64,000 bases of DNA from assembly GCA_029239755.1 (NCBI GenBank), contig JARBUI010000003.1, positions 1-64,000 of the forward strand. The letters are read 5' to 3'. Both the position numbers and the translations under genes were made by a program. This stretch comes from Clostridia bacterium (GTDB lineage: Bacteria > Bacillota > Clostridia > Lachnospirales > Cellulosilyticaceae). Below are positions 43,901 through 52,374 of this stretch, in pieces (positions within the stretch are counted from its first letter, which is position 1; every line of letters begins with the position of its first letter). The notes under the pieces were generated by a model. That model saw only the letters and a program-made list of their open reading frames with translations. It had not been told where the DNA came from and did no database searches.

Positions 43901-43949
43901 AAAGTTGCACAATATTGTGAAGTAAATAGTTACTTTTATGTACAACTTT
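43901..43949. promoter_or_regulatory. Inverted repeat upstream of the transporter promoter
   Basis: AAAGTTGCAC (43901-43910) and GTACAACTTT (43940-43949) are 10-base arms with one mismatch and a 29-base spacer. The perfect 12-base palindrome CACAATATTGTG (43908-43919) overlaps the first arm. The pair lies 40-90 bases upstream of the -10 box, the right place for an activator. Confidence 0.5.
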
Positions 43950-44030
43950 GAATTTATCTATAACTGCATCTATAGCCAATTTAAATATTATACAAAAATA
44001 CAGTACTTATCCCTATTGTTTTTTCCCCTC

Positions 44031-44089
44031 AAGAGGATATAAAAATGACCCAGGAAGTAATTTTTCCTGGATCATTTTTATATCCTCTT
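44031..44089 (-). terminator. Terminator of the RND efflux operon
   Basis: A 26-bp stem with one mismatch (44031-44056 with 44064-44089) and a seven-base loop, 19 bases past the stop of the TolC-like gene. It isolates the efflux operon from the transporter promoter downstream. Confidence 0.85.
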
Positions 44090-44108
44090 TACTCTGATAA
44101 ATATTTAG

Positions 44109-45149
44109 TTACATTCCACTACTTAAAGTCCATGGTTTTTGAATAGATTCCTTAAGCAAATGATAGCTATTAGTGAGCTTTCTTAAATTGCACTGTATAT
44201 CTTGTAAGCCTAATAGCTGACTTTTATAGTCTAAAGTAGTAATTAATCCTACATTATGCTGCAATTTTGCATTGGAAATTCTTTGTTCGGTAAGTTTTAA
44301 TTGCTCTTGCAGCGTAGCGATTTGTTCTTCTAAACTAAGCAACGAAGAGTAACTTGTCATCAAGGCTTGCTTAAGACTTTTTTGAGAGTTTTCTAATCCT
44401 GAAATCTGTTTATCAACTGTATACTTCTGTCCAAGGTAAACAGCCCAAGGCATCGGCGCGGAGCCTTCTGTAAGGATATTATCAGCCTGAAGCTGCACAA
44501 TATCTTTATCATATTTTAAATACTCATCTACTTTATTACTCATATAGCTGTCTATAGGTCCCTGAATACGAAAAGTTTCATACTCTATTTTGTCCTCTAA
44601 ACTATACTGTTTTAGATCTTTACCTGTTAAAATTTTAAAATATGCTTGATCATTTGCAAGAGATTCAACTTTTGCATTTCTGCTATTTTTTTGTATATCT
44701 AATTGAATTGCAGCACTGTTATACTCTGTAGATGTTATAAGCCCAACCCTTTTTTTAAGTTTCATATCTTCTAATTTCTGTGTGTTAAGAGATATGCTGG
44801 CATCCAAGTTAGCAATCTCTTTCTCCAGTAGAACAAGCCCATTATAGCGTTTAGTAATATCAGAGGCAATTTGATCTCTTAAAATCTGCTCCTGCTGCTG
44901 ATTTTTAGCTTTTGTTAAATAGGTTGTTTGATAAGAAACAAACGACCCTCCTTCTTGGGCCTTAAGCTGTTCTTTAAGCAAATCATACTCTTTAGAATTC
45001 AAAGAAATTTGATTACTATATCTATAAGCTGAAGTAATAGCATCATTAAGACTAAGTACTGCCTTTGCCTCCGATGCATGCACCGGGGTAATCCCTAAAG
45101 CTGGAACAATCATCATAATTGCCAATAACTTTTTAAAGTAATTTTTCAT
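44109..45149 (-). CDS. TolC-like (outer membrane efflux) family protein
   Basis: About 346 residues: a signal peptide (cleavage likely after 'GITPVHA'), then a nearly all-helical chain. Two copies of one motif are plain, 'KKRVGLITSTEYNSAA' (about 140-155 of the frame) and 'QHNVGLITTLDYKSQL' (about 300-315), the internal repeat of the TolC fold. It is shorter than proteobacterial TolC (about 450-490) and lacks clear barrel strands. The ATG at 45149 follows GAGG by seven bases. Last gene of an RND operon. In an apparently single-membrane cell it may form a cell-wall duct or bind the fusion protein. Confidence 0.82.
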   Translation of the reverse strand: MKNYFKKLLAIMMIVPALGITPVHASEAKAVLSLNDAITSAYRYSNQISLNSKEYDLLKEQLKAQEGGSFVSYQTTYLTKAKNQQQEQILRDQIASDITKRYNGLVLLEKEIANLDASISLNTQKLEDMKLKKRVGLITSTEYNSAAIQLDIQKNSRNAKVESLANDQAYFKILTGKDLKQYSLEDKIEYETFRIQGPIDSYMSNKVDEYLKYDKDIVQLQADNILTEGSAPMPWAVYLGQKYTVDKQISGLENSQKSLKQALMTSYSSLLSLEEQIATLQEQLKLTEQRISNAKLQHNVGLITTLDYKSQLLGLQDIQCNLRKLTNSYHLLKESIQKPWTLSSGM

Positions 45150-45211
45150 TTCTCTACCTCGTATCATGTAACATTAAGAGTTACCTGACTCTTTCTTTTA
45201 AAATATAAGTT

Positions 45212-46369
45212 TCAAAGTGAAATAACCGGAATGTAGAATTCCATACCAAATCCTCCCGCTGACGGCTGATAAGCCCTAACTCCTCCATTATGCTTCTCTA
45301 TGATTTGCTTCACAATTGCAAGCCCCAATCCTCTGCCTCCATGATTCTGATTGGTTCTAGCAGCATCAGCCTGATACATAAGATCAAATACCTTATCATA
45401 ATCTATGTTTAAATGGGCTTCACCATTATTCTCCAAACGGATAAATAAATGACTGCCCTTAACAAATGCATCCAATATAATTTCAATATCTTTCCCACCA
45501 TGTATGACTGTATTTGAAAAAAGATTAGCAAAAACCCTGCGTATCTGACTATCATCTAACAAAGCACATATTTCTTCATCTAAGTTAATGCACGGCATAA
45601 GATGAATACTGTAGGTCATAAGTTCTTCTCGATACTCTTCGATAATTTCATTTAAAAACTTTTTAAGATTAACTTGCTGCAAGGAAACTTCCTGAATTTC
45701 TCCCATCACATAAGTATTAAGCTCTTCTACCATATTTTTAATATCATTCGCTTTGTTTAAAATCGTATCATAATATTTTAAGCGTTTTTCTTCATTCGCT
45801 ATCCCAGGATTAATCAGTCTTTGTGTATAGCCCAATATAGACGTAAGAGGCGTCTTTAAATCATGAGATATACAGCTGATAAATTCATTTTTCCGCCGTT
45901 TATTTAATTCTATTTGTTCAGACATAATATAGAAGTTATTAGTAAGTTTTAATATTTCGTTTTTTGAGTGCTTAGTACTGTAATAACCATTTCTGCGATT
46001 AAAGTCATCAATAGCTTTATTAAGCTTATTAAGCGGCTTTAGAATATCCTTATCAATAAAATATAAAACAACAGTAAGTAGAATAGGTAAAAAAGTTAAT
46101 GTGATCCTAATCGTATTAAATACGGCTTTACCTAAAATAGCTTTCATAAAATCTTTATCCTGCAATTTTTGGATAAAGATTCCTCTAAATTCTCGTAAAG
46201 TTGTATCAGGCCCTAGGTCACCGAAAGCTGCTGAAAACTCTGTCCAAATATGAGGTAAGTCATTAGATATATCGGTAGTCATAAAGATTTTAAGATAAAG
46301 TAACACCCCTAAAAGGTTAATGACTACAGCTAAAATAAGAATAAGGGCAAATTTCTTTTTTAAGGGCAA
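45212..46369 (-). CDS. Sensor histidine kinase of the efflux operon
   Basis: About 385 residues. Two membrane helices flank a short extracellular loop (about 60 residues), then HAMP, a HisKA box with the His in 'FISCISHDLKTPLTSILGY', and an ATPase domain ('NLFSNTVIHGG', 'GRGLGLAIVKQIIEKHNGG'). The likely start is the TTG at 46369, seven bases after GGGGG; the frame to 46408 lies inside the regulator gene. It overlaps the regulator by ten bases. It probably senses envelope stress or a substrate of the pump. Confidence 0.93.
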   Translation of the reverse strand: MPLKKKFALILILAVVINLLGVLLYLKIFMTTDISNDLPHIWTEFSAAFGDLGPDTTLREFRGIFIQKLQDKDFMKAILGKAVFNTIRITLTFLPILLTVVLYFIDKDILKPLNKLNKAIDDFNRRNGYYSTKHSKNEILKLTNNFYIMSEQIELNKRRKNEFISCISHDLKTPLTSILGYTQRLINPGIANEEKRLKYYDTILNKANDIKNMVEELNTYVMGEIQEVSLQQVNLKKFLNEIIEEYREELMTYSIHLMPCINLDEEICALLDDSQIRRVFANLFSNTVIHGGKDIEIILDAFVKGSHLFIRLENNGEAHLNIDYDKVFDLMYQADAARTNQNHGGRGLGLAIVKQIIEKHNGGVRAYQPSAGGFGMEFYIPVISL

Positions 46370-47052
46370 TTCGATTCCCCCTTTACAAGACGATAGCCTA
46401 TACCCCATACTGTTCGAATCAGCTTATTATCTGGATCTAGTTTTCCTCTGATATTTTTAATATGTATAGTTACCGAATTTAAATCTCCAAATGTATTTCC
46501 CCATACATTTTCAAAAATTTGTTCACGGGTAAGGACTTTGCCCATATTATCAACCAGATAAGAGAATACTTGGAATTCTCTAGTTGATAAATCAATCATC
46601 TCGCCCTTTTGCTTCACGATACCATTTTCTTTATCCAGTACAATGTCCCCTAGTATAATGATGCCTTCATCCTGCTTTTGTTTTCTTTTCTCACGTCTGA
46701 CGTGAGCATTGACTCTGGCTACAAGTTCAGCTACTACAAAGGGTTTAGTAATATAGTCATCTGCCCCGATATCTAGTCCAAGTATTCTGTTTTGGTCAGA
46801 AGATTTGGCACTTACAAATACAATAGGACATTCAACCCTAGCCCTTACTTCCATACAAATTTGAAGGCCATCCTTGTGTGGGAGCATAATATCTAAAAGA
46901 ATGAGGTCGATTTTTTCAGTTTCATTTTTGATAGCCTCAAGGGCTGATGTGCCATCTGTAACAATACGCGTTGCATAGCCTTCATCAGTAAGACTGTCTG
47001 CAATAAGCTCTGCAATAGCTATATCATCATCTGCGATTAATATATATCCCAT
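46360..47052 (-). CDS. OmpR/PhoB-type response regulator
   Basis: A 230-residue regulator. The receiver has 'ILIADDDIAIAEL', the phospho-Asp in 'LILLDIMLPHKDG' and Lys in 'DYITKPF'. The winged helix ends 'TVWGIGYRLVKGE', with 'LSTREFQVFSYLVDN' before it. It pairs with the overlapping kinase and should control this operon. Confidence 0.96.
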   Translation of the reverse strand: MGYILIADDDIAIAELIADSLTDEGYATRIVTDGTSALEAIKNETEKIDLILLDIMLPHKDGLQICMEVRARVECPIVFVSAKSSDQNRILGLDIGADDYITKPFVVAELVARVNAHVRREKRKQKQDEGIIILGDIVLDKENGIVKQKGEMIDLSTREFQVFSYLVDNMGKVLTREQIFENVWGNTFGDLNSVTIHIKNIRGKLDPDNKLIRTVWGIGYRLVKGESNCP

Positions 47053-47136
47053 CTTCCATCATTCCTTTATCTAGATTTACAAATTGGTCTTAATGATTTT
47101 ACTTAACATAATTATATCTTATTTTACCCACAAAAA

Positions 47137-50100
47137 CTAGACACTGACACTGTTAGCCTTTTCAGCTTCACGTTCTGCTTTTCTTGCTAGTTTCTTTTCT
47201 TTATGCTGCTCAAACATCATGTAAATAACTGGAATAAGAATCAGCGTAACAAGTGTACACACACTCAGCCCACCAAATACAACAATATTCATTGGTGCCA
47301 TTGATTCACTTCCTTCTCCTAGTCCAATTATAGCAGGAACCATAGCTAAAACAGTTGTAAGTGTCGTCATTAGTACCGGCCTTAATCTAGTTGCCGAACC
47401 ATGGGCTACTGCATATCTTAATTCCATATCATGTTCTTTTCTAAGCTGATCCACATAATCTACAAGCACAATACCGTTGTTTACCGCCACTCCTACTAAT
47501 AAAATAATACCGATAAATGCAGGAATACTTAGTGAAGTGCCAGTGAAAATCAAGGACCAAATAACACCTACAAAAGCAAAAGGAATAGCCAGTAAAATAA
47601 TGAAAGGCTTTTTAAAGGACTCAAATTGAGCGACCATAACCATATACACTAAGATAACTGAAACAACTAAAGCTTGGGCCAAACTCTCAAAAGATTCCAT
47701 CATCATTTCTGAGTTACTGCCAGATGCAATTTTATAATCTCTTGGCATAGTCATACTCGCAAGTGCCGCCATAGCTTCTCTTTGTGCAGTTCCCATATCC
47801 ATATCTCTTAAGGAAGCCGAGATCGTTATGGAATAATTGTCGTCTGTTTTAGAAAGACTCTTAAGCCCATCTGTCATAACAACATGTGAAAAGGCTCCAA
47901 TAGGAATATCTTCTCCCGAACCTGATTTCACTTTGAGTTTTAAAAGATCATTGATACTTTGAATTTTTTCATCCTGAAGTTTTAGATTTACATCTACCGT
48001 ATAGTCATCTATTTTAGCTGTTGTAACCGTGCTTCCTTCAATAGACATGCGAAGCATTGAAGTAACTTTCTGAGTATTTATACCCCATTCCATGGCTCTT
48101 TCTGTATCTATTTTAATTTGTGCTTCTTCTGTAACATCAGAAAAACTGCTTGTTACATCTTCAAATCCTTTTATTGCACTTATTTCATTCTCAGCCTGTT
48201 TTGCAAGTACTTCTAAGACGTCCATATCAGGCCCTTGAATATCAATGGAAAAACCACTGCTGCCCATGCTTCCCATGGAGTTGCTGCTCATAGCAACTGT
48301 AATCTTACAATCTGGTATCGTTGCTAACAAAGGTTTTAGATCGTCTGTGAGCTGCTGCGTGGACTTCTCCCTTTCCTTTTGATCTATTAAAGTAATCGCA
48401 AAAGAAGCTTCATTGCTTGCTCCTCCCCTCATCATGTTGCCGCCAGAAATTGAAAGAGCAGAAGTCATTGTTTTAATTTCTGGTACTTTTAAGAGTTTTT
48501 CTTCTGCCATAGAAACATAATAATCACTTGCATTAAGGCTTAGCCCTTTTGGAAGTTCCATAGTTACACTAATTTTCCCCTCATCTGTTACTGGCATAAG
48601 ATCCATTCCTACAGCAGACAATTTCATGACCGAAACAACTAACAAAATGATACTTGCTGCCAAAATAAGAAGCTTATGTGACAGTGAAAAATCTAATAAG
48701 TGCTCATATGCATCCTTAACTTTATCAAAAACTGGAGTAGGCTTTTCAATAACTTCTTTATGTTTCTTTCCTGTGCTCACTCTAGCAAAAAGGCTAGGCA
48801 CTAAAGTAATAGCCACTACAATAGAAAAGAGCAAAGAATAAATAATAGACTGGGCTAAAGCTCCAAACATAATTTTTGCTATTCCAGTTGTAAAGAAAAT
48901 CGGAAGAAATACAACAACCGATGTAAGGGTAGATGCCAAAATAGCATTTGTTACAGAGGTGGTTCCAACAATGGCAGAATCATGAATACCTAAATCTGTT
49001 GTATGCCGCTTATTAAAAATATTATCAATAACAACAATAGCATTATCTACTACCATCCCAACTCCTAAAACTAGTCCCCCAACTGTAACAATGTTAAGTG
49101 TCTGCCCTGAAAAGAACAGCGCAGCGACAGCTCCGATGATAGAAAGTGGAATGGCTACGGCAACAATCAAGGATGCTCTCATATCTTTTAAGAAAAGCAG
49201 AATAACAATAAAGGCAATGATTGAACTTAGTCCTAAAGTGGTCCATACATTATTCATAGAAGAACTAATATATTCACTTTGATCATCTACTAAATGAAGC
49301 TCATACTGTTTATTCTCCTCATTTAACTTATCAAGTACTTTTTTTGCACTCTGCATGACCTTAACTGTATTAGCAGATTGCTGTTTGTTAAGAGATAAAA
49401 GTAAACTTTCTTCGCCATTATAGCGATGAATAGAGTCTTTATCTGCATACCCATATGTAATATCACAAAGCTTATCTAAATGAATAGTCTTACCTGCAGA
49501 AGTAGGAATATTAAGTGCTTTAATTTGTTCGATAGAAGTCAGTTCTTCTGAACTTCTTACCGTAATCTTATCTTCTCCTTCTGTTACAGTGCCATAAGGT
49601 GCCGTTAAATTACTGGATTTAATAATGCCATGAATCGTATCCAAGGTCACACCATAACGTTCCAGCATAGTAGAATTTGCTGTTACAGAAATTTCTGCTG
49701 TAACACCGCCCTCAATATCAACTGAAGTAATCCCCTGTACCTGCTCTAGTGCTGGCTGAACTATATCTTCAGCATAGTGCATAACTGTTACATCATCTAA
49801 GTCACTCGCAATGGCTAACTGGCCAATAGGCATTGCAGTAATATCTATTTGCGCCACCGATGGTTTATCCACATCATCAGGCAGCTGCATCTGCACTCTT
49901 TCTATTTTATTACGGACATCACTTAAGATCTTATCCATGTCTGTACCAAAATCAAACATCAATATAACAAAAGACATGCTTTCTGCAGAAGTCGTCATAA
50001 CCGAATCCACACCATTAACGCCAGATACTGCATCTTCAATAACTTCAGTAACCTGCTTATCAATATCTTCTGGTCCTGCTCCTGCCCAAACAGTTGAAAT

Positions 50101-50238
50101 GGATACAACTGGAATATCTATGTTCGGCATCAATTCTACGGGCATTTGAGTATACCCTAGATACCCAAATACAATAAGTACACAAAAAACCATGATAATA
50201 GTCAGAGGACGTTTAACCGATATTTTTGTTAAGTTCAT
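47137..50238 (-). CDS. RND efflux pump (AcrB/SwrC family)
   Basis: A 1033-residue inner-membrane pump with 12 helices and two large extracytoplasmic loops; it starts 'LTKISVKRPLTIIMVFCVLI'. The proton-relay helix reads 'GMVVDNAIVVIDN', so one Asp of the usual D-D pair is Asn, and the helix-10 Lys position reads 'GVAVNNGIVLVDY'. Variants without the Lys are common in Gram-positive members such as SwrC. It sits between its fusion protein (five bases upstream) and a two-component system. Substrates may be lipopeptides, bile acids or antibiotics; none is shown. Confidence 0.95.
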   Translation of the reverse strand: MNLTKISVKRPLTIIMVFCVLIVFGYLGYTQMPVELMPNIDIPVVSISTVWAGAGPEDIDKQVTEVIEDAVSGVNGVDSVMTTSAESMSFVILMFDFGTDMDKILSDVRNKIERVQMQLPDDVDKPSVAQIDITAMPIGQLAIASDLDDVTVMHYAEDIVQPALEQVQGITSVDIEGGVTAEISVTANSTMLERYGVTLDTIHGIIKSSNLTAPYGTVTEGEDKITVRSSEELTSIEQIKALNIPTSAGKTIHLDKLCDITYGYADKDSIHRYNGEESLLLSLNKQQSANTVKVMQSAKKVLDKLNEENKQYELHLVDDQSEYISSSMNNVWTTLGLSSIIAFIVILLFLKDMRASLIVAVAIPLSIIGAVAALFFSGQTLNIVTVGGLVLGVGMVVDNAIVVIDNIFNKRHTTDLGIHDSAIVGTTSVTNAILASTLTSVVVFLPIFFTTGIAKIMFGALAQSIIYSLLFSIVVAITLVPSLFARVSTGKKHKEVIEKPTPVFDKVKDAYEHLLDFSLSHKLLILAASIILLVVSVMKLSAVGMDLMPVTDEGKISVTMELPKGLSLNASDYYVSMAEEKLLKVPEIKTMTSALSISGGNMMRGGASNEASFAITLIDQKEREKSTQQLTDDLKPLLATIPDCKITVAMSSNSMGSMGSSGFSIDIQGPDMDVLEVLAKQAENEISAIKGFEDVTSSFSDVTEEAQIKIDTERAMEWGINTQKVTSMLRMSIEGSTVTTAKIDDYTVDVNLKLQDEKIQSINDLLKLKVKSGSGEDIPIGAFSHVVMTDGLKSLSKTDDNYSITISASLRDMDMGTAQREAMAALASMTMPRDYKIASGSNSEMMMESFESLAQALVVSVILVYMVMVAQFESFKKPFIILLAIPFAFVGVIWSLIFTGTSLSIPAFIGIILLVGVAVNNGIVLVDYVDQLRKEHDMELRYAVAHGSATRLRPVLMTTLTTVLAMVPAIIGLGEGSESMAPMNIVVFGGLSVCTLVTLILIPVIYMMFEQHKEKKLARKAEREAEKANSVSV

Positions 50239-50242
50239 ATCA

Positions 50243-51487
50243 TTAGTCCTCCTTTTCTACTGGGAAGAGACCGTCTCCATCATTGATGAGCGGAATGCCT
50301 CCTATAACAACCGTATCACCTTCTTGAAGTCCCTGTTTAATTTCTATTCTATAAGCATCTGAAAGCCCTGTTTCTATAGCCGTTTTAGCAGCCTTATTCT
50401 CTTTACACAAGTAAACGTATTTTTTACCTTCTTCTTCAACAATAGCTTTTTTAGGGATAGTTACCACATTCTCACTTTTTTGAGTACTAAGCTGAATATC
50501 TATAGCCATCCCTGCCGGAAAATGATCCTTACTGTTATCAATCACAATTTTTATAGTATATAAAGATGTTTTTGAATTTGTTACCTGCGATACTTCTCGT
50601 ACTTCTCCAGAAACTTCTTTATCAGAGAGTGTGGCTGATACCTTACTACCTACTTCAAACTTATCAATGTCCATCTCAGTAACTTGTAAATTTACTTCGA
50701 GTACATTAATATCTGAAATAATAAAAGCAGGCATTGATTGAGAAATCATTTCATTGTCATTGAAGTTAACAGCTGTGATGATACCACTTGCAGGTGCTGT
50801 TAGAACAAGTTTACCTAAATTACTTGCAGCCGATTTATAGGCAACTTGAGCTTGCTCCAGCTGCTTTTTAGCCATAGCTTGTGAATCTGGTATAGCTACA
50901 TTTTTAGTATTGTCATAAGCTTTTTTAGCAAACGCTAAATTTTGCTCAGCTTGATTAAGTGCAAGCTCAATCTTCTTAAACTGATCTTCTGCAATCCCAT
51001 CGGCTTCGTAAAGCTGCTTATACATATCATAGTTTCTCTTGGCTTCTTCATAACCTATTTGAGATAAGTTTACCGCGTTTTCAAGTTGGTTAAGCTGATT
51101 TGCAACATTTCCTCCCATAGCATTATTATAAGATGCTTGTGCTAAGTTAAGAGCTGCTTGTGCTTGTTCTACACTCTTACTTAGGTCACTCCCCTTAATG
51201 CTAAGCAGTTTATCTCCCTTTTGAACCTTTTGTCCTGTAGTTACGTAAACTTTTTCAACTGTTCCAGCCATTTCAGATGTAACAGATATTTCTGTAGCTG
51301 CCTGTGTTCTGCCGCTAAAGGTATCTGAATTTATAATAGTTTCTTTTTTCGCGGATTGTACCGTAACTGCAATTGGCTGCTCCTCCTTAATAGCCTCTGC
51401 AGTCTTTACATCTGATTTCCCGCAGCCATTTAATAGTACTATACTGCCTAGCAGTAAAAATAAATTTAATTTTTTAAATCTCCTCAT
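50243..51487 (-). CDS. RND membrane fusion lipoprotein
   Basis: A 414-residue HlyD/AcrA-type adaptor. The lipobox is 'SIVLLNGC'. The lipoyl half motifs 'VEKVYVTTGQKVQKGDKLLSI' and 'LVLTAPASGIITAVNF' flank a coiled-coil hairpin of about 110 residues; a beta-barrel and membrane-proximal domain follow ('PKKAIVEEEGKKYVYL'). It links the pump to a duct or the cell wall. First gene of the five-gene efflux operon; GAGGAAGTAGACGAA stands before the ATG. Confidence 0.95.
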   Translation of the reverse strand: MRRFKKLNLFLLLGSIVLLNGCGKSDVKTAEAIKEEQPIAVTVQSAKKETIINSDTFSGRTQAATEISVTSEMAGTVEKVYVTTGQKVQKGDKLLSIKGSDLSKSVEQAQAALNLAQASYNNAMGGNVANQLNQLENAVNLSQIGYEEAKRNYDMYKQLYEADGIAEDQFKKIELALNQAEQNLAFAKKAYDNTKNVAIPDSQAMAKKQLEQAQVAYKSAASNLGKLVLTAPASGIITAVNFNDNEMISQSMPAFIISDINVLEVNLQVTEMDIDKFEVGSKVSATLSDKEVSGEVREVSQVTNSKTSLYTIKIVIDNSKDHFPAGMAIDIQLSTQKSENVVTIPKKAIVEEEGKKYVYLCKENKAAKTAIETGLSDAYRIEIKQGLQEGDTVVIGGIPLINDGDGLFPVEKED

Positions 51488-51587
51488 TTCGTCTACTTCC
51501 TCCCATAATTTAGTACTTATTTATAATAAGCATTAAATATAGTCTGATGATGTAGAAAAAATAAAAAAAAATAAAGCTCTTTGAATA

Positions 51588-52229
51588 CTATCCTCCTAAT
51601 GTAACATCCTGCTTATCATACCACTTAAGCGCATCATATAAGTGTTCCTTTTTGAAGCTCGGCCAATAGTCATCGATAATATAAAAGTCTGAATAAACGG
51701 ATTGTATGGGCAAAAAACCGCTTAATCTTCGCCTTCCTCCCCATCTAATAATAAGATCTACCCTTGATACATCGTAAGATTTAATCTGCTCGTTAATCAT
51801 TTTCCTATTATTCGTGTGATTACTAATATCCTGAATATCCCACTCCCAACCGTAGTTGACTAAAAAATTAATTCTAATACCCCCATCACCAAATTTCCTT
51901 CTTGTTGTAAAAGGTAATAGTTCCTTAGGAAACATATTGGATTCGCTGTTACCAACAACAAGGAGTTCTGCATCTTGCTTAGAAAGCAAGTTGACAGCAT
52001 CTATACATGCCCTTGTGAAAGCTTCTCTTTGCTTCTTAGGCCTCTTGGTGTTATCAGTAGTAAACCCATAATATGTAACTTCTCTAACACCTGCCTCTTG
52101 GCAAAGCTTAAAAGCCTCAAGTCCAGGATTAATACCTAGATCATATCCTTTGTCCTTAGTCATTCCTTGCCCTACTGCCCATCTTCTGTTTCCATCTGGA
52201 ATAATACCTATATGATTAGGAATTCTCAT
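51588..52229 (-). CDS. Divergent cis-prenyltransferase (UppS family)
   Basis: About 213 residues. The N-terminal diphosphate motif 'HIGIIPDGNRRWA' is intact, with the catalytic Asp. The later motifs are not. 'NYGGRxEI' reads NYGWEWDI. 'RTSGExRLSNF' reads RWGGRRRLSGF (about residues 165-175), which loses the Mg-binding Glu. True undecaprenyl diphosphate synthases are usually near 240 residues, so this shorter protein is probably a paralogue with a changed substrate or no activity. The ATG at 52229 follows GGGAGGTG; the frame start at 52238 is that GTG. No cdsA or dxr neighbour. Confidence 0.85.
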   Translation of the reverse strand: MRIPNHIGIIPDGNRRWAVGQGMTKDKGYDLGINPGLEAFKLCQEAGVREVTYYGFTTDNTKRPKKQREAFTRACIDAVNLLSKQDAELLVVGNSESNMFPKELLPFTTRRKFGDGGIRINFLVNYGWEWDIQDISNHTNNRKMINEQIKSYDVSRVDLIIRWGGRRRLSGFLPIQSVYSDFYIIDDYWPSFKKEHLYDALKWYDKQDVTLGG

Positions 52230-52332
52230 TTCTATCACCTCCCTATAAGTATTTACAAGTTATAAATGAACTAATCATTCTGCCTAGGATTTATTTTTAG
52301 GTGTATAGTTATAAGTTTGCTATTTTTCTTAA

Positions 52333-52374
52333 AATTAAAATAAGCAGAGGTCTTCGCCTCCGCTTATTTTAATT
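52333..52374 (-). terminator. Terminator of the Cys-rich protein gene
   Basis: An 18-bp stem (52333-52350 with 52357-52374, one G-U pair in the minus-strand RNA), TCTTCG loop. The stop codon TAA (52373-52375) overlaps the stem. Confidence 0.9.
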
